Below the pieces are notes generated by a model. That model saw only the letters and a list, made by a program, of their open reading frames with translations, searched no databases and was not told where the DNA came from. A stretch of 10,411 nucleotides of DNA, from positions 1 through 10,411 of the forward strand of contig PXSC01000064.1 in assembly GCA_003023535.1 (NCBI GenBank), read 5' to 3'. Each line of letters opens with the position of its first letter. The stretch's first letter is position 1. This document shows positions 5,556-10,411 of this stretch, in pieces. The stretch comes from Halobacteriales archaeon QS_9_70_65. GTDB taxonomy: Archaea > Halobacteriota > Halobacteria > Halobacteriales > Haloarculaceae. The position numbers and the translations under genes were made by a program.

Positions 5556-7092
5556 TCACTCACCGCCGCGAACGCCGGGGTTGGTGATGGCGCCGGCGGC
5601 GGCCGACCCGAACGCGAGGCCGTACTTCGCCAGGACGCCGCCGTCGTAGGCGGGCTCCGGCTGTGACCACTCATCGAGGCGGGCCTCCAGTTCGGCGTCG
5701 GTGAGGTCGACCGCGAGGCGCCGGTCGGGGATGTCGACGGTGACGACGTCGCCGTCCTCGAGGGCGGCGATGGGGCCGCCGACGAACGCCTCGGGGGCGA
5801 CGTGGCCGACCATCGGCCCGCGGGTCCCTCGTTGCGGATGACGACGACGTCGCCGGAGTCGATGCGGCCGTCCTGGACGTATCCCATCGCCGCCTCCTCG
5901 TCTTCGAACACCCGGGCGGGACCCTCGTGGTGGAACTCGTCCTGGCCGGTCGCTTTCAGCACCGCGCCGTCCGGCGCGAGGTTACCTTGCAGGATCTTGA
6001 TTGCGCCCTCGGGGTACTTCGGCTCCGCGACGGTGTAGAGGAAGTCGGCGTCGATGTCGTCGTCGGCGGGGAGGCGACCGGCCGACTCGAGGCGGGCGAG
6101 TTCCTCGGCGACGGTCCGGCCGGTGACGGTGCGCTGATCGCCGTCGACCAGCCCGGCCTCCAGCAGCCGCCTGACGACGACCGGCACGCCGCCGACCTCG
6201 TGGAGGTCGTTCATCACGTGGCTGCCGCCGGGCTGGAGGTCCGCGAGCTTCGGGGTCCGGCGGGAAATCGCGTCGAAGTCCTCGATCTCGAGGTCGACGC
6301 CGGCCTCGGCGGCCAGCGCCAGCAGGTGGAGAACGCCGTTGGTCGACCCGCCGATCGCCGTCTGGACGGCGATGGCGTTCTCGAACGATCCCCGCGTCAG
6401 GACGTCGGAGGGCCGGCGGTCGGCCTCGATGCAGTCGACGACGAGCTCGCCGGCGCGCTCGGCGACCTCGTAGCGCTCGTCGTGTTCGGCCGGCGCCGAC
6501 GCTCGAGGTCGTCCAGCTCCTCGCGGCTCATCTCGCCCTCGGCGTGGGCGCCGACGCCCTCGAACACCTGGACGATGGTGACGTCCCGGCCTTCGTGTTC
6601 GCCGGGCATGATCGAGCCGCCGTAACAGAACACCGACGGCAGGTCGGTCCGGACGGCGGCCATCATCATCCCGGGGAGGTTCTTGTCGCAGCCGGCGACG
6701 GTCACCAGCGCGTCCATCCGCTCGCCGAACGACACCAGCTCGACGGAGTCGGCGATGACCTCCCGGGAGACGAGCGAGGCCTTCATCCCCTCGGTACCCA
6801 TCGAGACGGCGTCGGAGATGGTGATGGTGCCGAACTCGATCGGCATGCCGCCGCCCGAGTCGACGCCGTCGACGGCGGCGCCGGCGACGTCGTCGAGATG
6901 GACGTTGCACGGCGTGACGTCGGCGGCGGGGTTGGCGACGCCGACCATCGGCGAGGTGAGGTCCTCGTCGTCGAACCCCATCGCCCGGAACATCGCGCGG
7001 TGGGGCGCCCGCTCCGGACCCTCCGTCACCTCGCTGCTGCGGAGTTGCCCGTCGGTGCTCGACCCGCGGTCGGGCGGCTCTTGACGACTCAT
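5556..7092 (-). pseudogene. ilvD: Dihydroxy-acid dehydratase, broken by two internal deletions
   Basis: IlvD makes the 2-keto acid precursors of valine and isoleucine by dehydrating 2,3-dihydroxy acids, using an Fe-S cluster and Mg2+. Three minus-strand frames together read as this enzyme. Frame one (7092 to about 6502) has the N-terminus, TPCNVH, MPIEFGTITISD, VAGCDKNLPGMMMA and the GEMSREELDDLE stretch. Frame two (about 6502 to 5820) resumes at ASAPAEHDERYEV and has IGGSTNGVLHLLALAAEAG, ISRRTPKLADLQPGG, VPVVVRRLLEAGL, GAIKILQGNLAPDGAVLK and VVVIRNEG. Frame three (about 5826 to 5556) resumes at TRGPMVGHVAPEAFVGGP and runs to the end, ITNPGVRGGE. Missing between frames one and two is the CPGAGSCGG-type segment; missing between two and three is the segment with GGPGMREM and DGRFSG. 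The reading span is 1537 bases, about 220 less than a normal gene of about 585 codons. The start is ATG 7092, with a TATA-like element 24-29 bases upstream. Confidence 0.85.
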
Positions 7093-7115
7093 GCTGAACG
7101 GTTGCCGTCGAGCGA

Positions 7116-7121
7116 CTTAAC
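7116..7121 (-). promoter_or_regulatory. TATA-like element of ilvD
   Basis: Read on the minus strand, GTTAAG lies 24-29 bases before the ATG at 7092, the leaderless spacing seen in the other genes here. The 198-base gap 7093-7290 separates the divergent ilvD and GHMP genes; apart from this element I see no other clear signal in it. Confidence 0.5.
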
Positions 7122-7290
7122 GGCCCGTGTATCGCCCAGTTTTTGCCCGCGTTCTCGCATACTGCCGGAGAGCTCAGAACGGGGTCCGAGGAGCCGACGA
7201 CGGACTCGGAACTGCGGGTGGCCGCGGGACCCCTATCCGCGCGTCGCCGGTGGCGAAACCCACAACCTGGCGACGGCCGTACGACCGGTG

Positions 7291-8268
7291 ATGACCGTCC
7301 GCGTCGAGACCGGCGCGCGGCTACACGTCGGCTTCGGGAACCTCTCGCTGGCGCACGAGCGGCTCTACGGCGGCGTGGGGCTGGCCCTCGAGGAGCCGCG
7401 CGTGCGGCTGGCCGCCGAGACGGCCCCCGAGGTGCGCTGTGCGGATCCGCTGGCCGCGGAGTACGCCGCCGCCGCCTGTGACCTGCTCGGCGTCGCCGGA
7501 ATCGACCTGACGGTCGAGGCGACGCTGCCGCGGCACGTCGGCCTCGGCAGCGGGACGCAGCTGGCGCTGGCGACACTGGCGGCGGTCGCCCGCGTCCACG
7601 GCCGCGAGCCGGCCGTCCGCGAGCGAGCGCCGGCGCTGGGCCGCGGCGGCCGCAGCGGCGTCGGCGTCGCGACCTTCGAGGCCGGCGGCTTCGTCGTCGA
7701 CGCCGGCCACCCGACCGAGCGGTTCACGACGGCGCCGCCGGCCGAGGGCGACTGGACGGTGCCGGCGGTCGTCGCCCGCCACGAGCTACCCGACGAGTGG
7801 CGGTTCGTGCTGGCGATTCCCGAGGCGACCCCGGGCCGGAGCGGCGACGACGAGGACGAGAGCATGCGGGCGGTCGTCGAGGCCGCCGACCCGTCGGTCG
7901 CCGACGAGCTGGCGACCGTGCTGGTCCGGCGACTGCTGCCGGCGGCCGCCGAGGGGCGGCTGGAGGCGTTCGGCGACGCGGTCGCGGCCTTCGGCCGGCT
8001 CAACGGCGCCTGGTACGCCGACCAGCAGGGCGGCGTCTACCGGCCGCCGGCCGGCCGAATCATCGACGCGCTCGCCGACCGGCCGGCCGTCCGCGGCGTC
8101 GGCCAGTCGTCGTGGGGGCCGACCGTCTACGGCATCACCGACGCGTCGATGGCCGACCGGGCACGGGACGCCGCCGTCGAGGCCCTCTCGGCGGCCGACG
8201 CCGAGGGGACCGTCAGGGTCGTCGCGCCGCGGGACGAGGGCGCCCGCGTCGACGGCGCCGCGATCTGA
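7291..8268 (+). CDS. GHMP-superfamily beta-ribofuranosylaminobenzene 5'-phosphate synthase-like protein
   Basis: The 325-residue protein has the GHMP ATP/phosphate-loop motif PRHVGLGSGTQLALATL (80-96). The N-terminal strand VETGARLHVGFGNLS (5-19) and LYGGVGLAL (25-33) are features of the beta-RFAP synthase family. RGGRSGVGVATFEAGGFVVD (118-137), the LNGAWYADQQGGVYRPP block (237-253) and the C-terminal GQSSWGPTVYGI (271-282) also fit. In methanogens this family joins PRPP and p-hydroxybenzoate or p-aminobenzoate to start methanopterin synthesis. Haloarchaea carry homologues although they are thought to use folates, so the substrate here is uncertain. A GTG at 7288 sits one codon upstream of the chosen ATG. 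No strong TATA box is visible; CGAAACCCACAA at 7255-7266 is a weak candidate. The gene is divergent from ilvD and appears intact and of normal length. Confidence 0.8.
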   Translation: MTVRVETGARLHVGFGNLSLAHERLYGGVGLALEEPRVRLAAETAPEVRCADPLAAEYAAAACDLLGVAGIDLTVEATLPRHVGLGSGTQLALATLAAVARVHGREPAVRERAPALGRGGRSGVGVATFEAGGFVVDAGHPTERFTTAPPAEGDWTVPAVVARHELPDEWRFVLAIPEATPGRSGDDEDESMRAVVEAADPSVADELATVLVRRLLPAAAEGRLEAFGDAVAAFGRLNGAWYADQQGGVYRPPAGRIIDALADRPAVRGVGQSSWGPTVYGITDASMADRARDAAVEALSAADAEGTVRVVAPRDEGARVDGAAI

Positions 8269-8274
8269 GTCCAC

Positions 8275-8282
8275 GATTTAAG
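8275..8282 (+). promoter_or_regulatory. TATA element of the RecA/KaiC-like gene
   Basis: GATTTAAG is centred about 27 bases before the ATG at 8306. This spacing predicts a leaderless transcript and favours ATG 8306 over the in-frame GTG at 8300. It begins 7 bases after the GHMP gene's stop, so this gene has its own promoter. Confidence 0.65.
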
Positions 8283-8305
8283 TTCCGCCGGGCGAAGGAG
8301 TGGGT

Positions 8306-9142
8306 ATGAACCGCATCCCGTTCGGGATCCGACGGCTGGATACGACCATCGGCGGCGGCGCGCCGCCGGGCAGCGTCGTGCTCCTGTCGGGTCACGCCGG
8401 CGCCGGGGCCCGCGAGTTCATGTACACCGCCGCGACGATGAACGGCCTCGCCGAGGGCGGCCCGGAGCTGTTCGACCTCTACTACGGCGGGCTCGACGAC
8501 CGGGCGACGACGCCCGAGGAGGTCCACTACATCTCCTTCACCGCCACGGAACAGCAGCTCGAACGCGAGATGACGCTGGCGATGGACGACGAGATCGTCG
8601 AGGAGAGCATCGACAACGTCGAGTTCCACGACCTCTCGCCGGAGTTCTTCCGGCTCAGCCCGGTGCCACGGGAGTGGTACGCCGACCGGACGCGGAGCGT
8701 CTCCCAGCTCGGCCAGTCCCAGGACCGCAAGGGCGTTCCGGAGGCGCTCGGCGACCGGCTGACCGAACACGGCGCCGACAGCGTCGTCGTCATCGATTCC
8801 ATCGCCGACCTGGTCGGCGCCCAAAGCGCCGACATCCCGTTCAGCGACGTCCCGGTGCTGCTGAAGGGGCTCTCGCGGGCCGCCCACGAGTGGGGCGGGC
8901 TCGTCCTCGTACACGTCAACCGGGAAACGCTGGACGATCAACAGCACGGCCAGCTGGTCGACGCCGCCGACGGGACGCTGCTGTTCGAGTGGGAAAGCGG
9001 CGGCTCCGCCCGGGCCCGGACGATGATCGTCCAGCAGTTCCGTGGCGTCCTCTCCCGCATCGAGGACGAGAACATCGTCCGCTTCGAGACGGAGATCGGC
9101 GACGCCGGCTTCGACATCAGCGACGTCCGGAAGATCCGGTAG
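8306..9142 (+). CDS. RecA/KaiC-superfamily ATPase-like protein with degenerate Walker A (haloarchaeal HTR-like protein)
   Basis: The 278-residue product has the KaiC/RecA-fold opening IPFGIRRLDTTIGGGAPPGSVVLLSG (4-29), a P-loop-like GHAGAGARE (29-37), and a Walker B-like strand VVVIDSIADL (160-169). Later motifs are LLKGLSRAAHEWGGLVLVHVNRE (185-207), DAADGTLLFEWESGGS (219-234) and an ISDVRKIR C-terminus. The Walker A Lys-Thr/Ser pair is replaced by Ala35-Arg36, so ATP hydrolysis of the normal type is doubtful. My recollection is that haloarchaeal homologues, often called HTR-like proteins, share this GAGAREF sequence, which would mean the change is ancestral, not local damage. Whole-family function is not established. 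It may act as a signalling or nucleotide-sensing partner of regulatory or motility proteins, as KaiC-like FlaH does, but that is analogy only. Confidence 0.7.
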   Translation: MNRIPFGIRRLDTTIGGGAPPGSVVLLSGHAGAGAREFMYTAATMNGLAEGGPELFDLYYGGLDDRATTPEEVHYISFTATEQQLEREMTLAMDDEIVEESIDNVEFHDLSPEFFRLSPVPREWYADRTRSVSQLGQSQDRKGVPEALGDRLTEHGADSVVVIDSIADLVGAQSADIPFSDVPVLLKGLSRAAHEWGGLVLVHVNRETLDDQQHGQLVDAADGTLLFEWESGGSARARTMIVQQFRGVLSRIEDENIVRFETEIGDAGFDISDVRKIR

Positions 9143-9160
9143 CGGCCGAGGGAGGGCGAA

Positions 9161-9168
9161 TCTTTAAC
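9161..9168 (+). promoter_or_regulatory. TATA element of the RHH/coiled-coil gene
   Basis: TCTTTAAC is centred about 28-30 bases before the ATG at 9194 and about 20 bases after the stop of the preceding gene. It supports the start at 9194 and a promoter for the two-gene unit 9194-10373. Confidence 0.6.
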
Positions 9169-9193
9169 CGTACACCGCGTCTACCCCGGCTCG

Positions 9194-9985
9194 ATGGCGA
9201 CCGAGTCGGCCGACGAGCCGGAGTTGTCCGTCTCGCTGCCACCGCCGCTCGAGGAGTGGGTCGACGAGCACGCCGCCTCGCTCGACGTCGACCGCGAGGA
9301 GCTGCTCGTACAGGTGGTGAGCGCCTACCGCGCGGCGGCCGACCTCGACGGGGACGCCGACGCCGGCGGCGGCTCCGCTCCGGACCTCGAGACGCTCCGC
9401 GAGGAGGTCCGGGCGGAGGTCGAAACACAGCTCGCCGACCGCGACGTCGACGCCAGGGCCGTCGACGACCGCGTCGACACCCTCGAGTCGGAGATCGAGG
9501 AGGACCTCAACTCCGTCCGCAACCGCGTACTCCAGCTCCGGGACGCGCTCCGGAACCGGGCCGACGCCGACCACACCCACGAGGAGTTCGACCGGCTCGC
9601 CGACCGACTCGACGGCGTCGCCGCGGACGCCACGGAGCTGTCCGACGACGTCTCGACGCAAGAGGCCGAGCTGAACGACGTCGACGCGAGGCTCGACACG
9701 CTGGCACGGGTCGTCCTCGAACTACGGGACCGGACGATCGACCGCGGCGACGACCGGACCCGCCAGCTGGACCGGCTCCGCCGGACGGCGAACCGCCAGG
9801 GCGTCACCGACGCCAGCTGCGACAGCTGCGGGGAGTCGGTTTCCGTGCCGCTGCTGACCGACCCGGCCTGCCCGCACTGCGACGCCGAGCTGCGGGACAT
9901 CACCACGGCCGGACTGATATTCACCCGGGCGACGCTGGTCGGGCCGGAGACGTCGTCCGGCGGAGGCGAGGACGACGATGAGTGA
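9194..9985 (+). CDS. Ribbon-helix-helix, coiled-coil and zinc-ribbon protein
   Basis: The 263-residue protein has three parts. Residues 10-48 (LSVSLPPPLEEWVDEHAA, then LDVDREELLVQVVSAYRAA) look like a CopG/Arc-type ribbon-helix-helix: a short beta strand and two helices. Residues 64-200 are a long, highly charged helical region with heptad-like leucines and valines (for example VDTLESEIEEDLNSVRNRVL and ELNDVDARLDTLARVVLELR), expected to form a coiled coil. Residues 209-229 form a zinc ribbon with C209-x2-C212 and C226-x2-C229. A short tail, TTAGLIFTRATLVG, ends in an acidic Gly-rich stretch. The architecture suggests a dimer that binds DNA at one end and a partner at the other. It is not a typical small CopG regulator; it could be chromosome-associated. 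Its end overlaps the next gene by 8 bases. Confidence 0.7.
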   Translation: MATESADEPELSVSLPPPLEEWVDEHAASLDVDREELLVQVVSAYRAAADLDGDADAGGGSAPDLETLREEVRAEVETQLADRDVDARAVDDRVDTLESEIEEDLNSVRNRVLQLRDALRNRADADHTHEEFDRLADRLDGVAADATELSDDVSTQEAELNDVDARLDTLARVVLELRDRTIDRGDDRTRQLDRLRRTANRQGVTDASCDSCGESVSVPLLTDPACPHCDAELRDITTAGLIFTRATLVGPETSSGGGEDDDE

Positions 9986-10373
9986 GGAGCCCGATCATAA
10001 CGACGTCGAGGAGCCCGACGAGGCCGGGGAACCCGACGACCCCTTCGCCGACGTCGAGCCGGCCGACGAGGACGTCTGGGCGAAGCTGTCGGCCGGCGGC
10101 GGGCCGACCGCCGAGGACGGGGACCTCTTCGAGCGGCTGGCCGAGGAGGGGACCGACGCCGCCCCGGAGGTCGAGCGCGACGGCGAGGACGCCGTCGTCC
10201 CGAAGGGCCGCTACTGCCAGGGGTGTCGGTTCCTCTCGGACCCGCCGGACACGCGGTGTCTCAACCCCGACACCGAGATCGTCGAGGTGGTCGACAGCGA
10301 GCACTTCCGGGTCCGCAACTGCCCCGTCGTCGCCGAGCGCCAGGAGGCGACCGACGTTCTCGACCTGGAGTGA
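9978..10373 (+). CDS. Small acidic protein with a four-cysteine metal-binding C-terminus
   Basis: The 131-residue protein starts at ATG 9978, overlapping the end of the previous gene by 8 bases, so the two are translationally coupled. The first 75 residues are extremely acidic and probably disordered, with a short helical patch DVWAKLSA and another at DLFERLAEEG. The C-terminal part is compact: VPKGRYCQGCRFLSDPPDTRC, then EIVEVVDSEHFRVRNCPVV. Cysteines at 80, 83, 94 and 115 form a CxxC plus two single Cys set, consistent with one Zn2+ site or an Fe-S site. I associate a similar C-terminal block with short conserved haloarchaeal proteins but know no characterised role. Coupling suggests that it works with the RHH/coiled-coil protein, possibly as its cofactor. 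Confidence 0.7.
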   Translation: MSEEPDHNDVEEPDEAGEPDDPFADVEPADEDVWAKLSAGGGPTAEDGDLFERLAEEGTDAAPEVERDGEDAVVPKGRYCQGCRFLSDPPDTRCLNPDTEIVEVVDSEHFRVRNCPVVAERQEATDVLDLE

Positions 10374-10411
10374 GCCGCCGCGCGACACGCTTTTCGCCGC
10401 ACGAGTTCTTC

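Noticed and set aside
7139..7144. T-run near 7140 as a terminator
   Set aside because: It lies between divergent promoters, where neither neighbouring gene ends.
6544..7290. Upstream extension of the GHMP gene frame
   Set aside because: The frame stays open by chance antisense to ilvD. The family's own start (TVRVETGARLH) is at 7291, and the upstream sequence is low-complexity His/Asp/Gly shadow.
5540..7576. A 678-codon minus-strand open frame across the ilvD region
   Set aside because: Only its middle third (about 6502-5820) reads as IlvD. The ends are Arg/Ser/Pro-rich translations of the wrong frame, and it starts upstream of the real ATG at 7092.
8674..9981. A 435-codon plus-strand frame over the ends of two genes
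   Set aside because: Extremely Arg-rich (RRRR runs), alternate-frame shadow of two well-supported acidic haloarchaeal genes with their own promoters.
10388..10398. Short T-run after the last gene (CGCTTTTCGCC) as a terminator
   Set aside because: Only four T residues and no stem is visible before the window ends; too weak to call.
1..10411. CRISPR array, tRNA, rRNA or insertion sequence
   Set aside because: No regularly spaced repeats, no tRNA-like cloverleaf or TTCGAATC-type arm in a suitable setting, and no transposase motifs were found by reading both strands.

Overview
The window is a piece of a haloarchaeal (class Halobacteria) chromosome. The signs are very high GC with C/G at third codon positions, strongly acidic Asp/Glu-rich proteins, TATA elements about 25-28 bases upstream of start codons (leaderless transcripts), an archaeal class III (prepilin) signal peptide, and several proteins that resemble families I know only from haloarchaea.

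Layout. Positions 2-274 are the 3' end of an unrecognised gene cut by the left edge. Positions 429-3644 encode a 1071-residue pilin-like, membrane-anchored surface protein whose C-terminal half is two tandem 244-residue modules; it has a structured 5' leader. A small protein with two Cys2/His2-like metal-binding units follows (3717-4061). Positions 4062-4434 hold no large gene, but contain a plausible 48-residue ORF on the minus strand (4128-4274) and an AT-rich promoter with an inverted repeat. That promoter drives a two-gene operon of visibly lower GC (4435-5436): a winged-helix protein and a compact partner with Trp/His motifs reminiscent of TumE-type toxin-antitoxin proteins. A tiny ATGA-coupled ORF (5433-5549) follows.

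On the minus strand, 5556-7092 is ilvD (dihydroxy-acid dehydratase), broken by two separate, out-of-frame internal deletions of roughly 100 bases each. One removes the CPGAGSCGG Fe-S cysteine motif and the other removes the GRFSG catalytic motif. The remaining sequence looks perfectly conserved. The gene is therefore either a very recent pseudogene or carries assembly errors. Divergent from it is a GHMP-superfamily beta-RFAP synthase-like gene (7291-8268).

The last part holds a RecA/KaiC-like protein without the Walker A lysine (8306-9142), then an overlapping pair: a ribbon-helix-helix/coiled-coil/zinc-ribbon protein (9194-9985) and a small acidic four-cysteine protein (9978-10373).

The most interesting points are the double-deleted ilvD, the low-GC winged-helix/TumE-like operon with an inverted repeat over its TATA box, and the duplicated-module surface protein with its hairpin leader. 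No rRNA, tRNA, CRISPR array or insertion sequence was seen.
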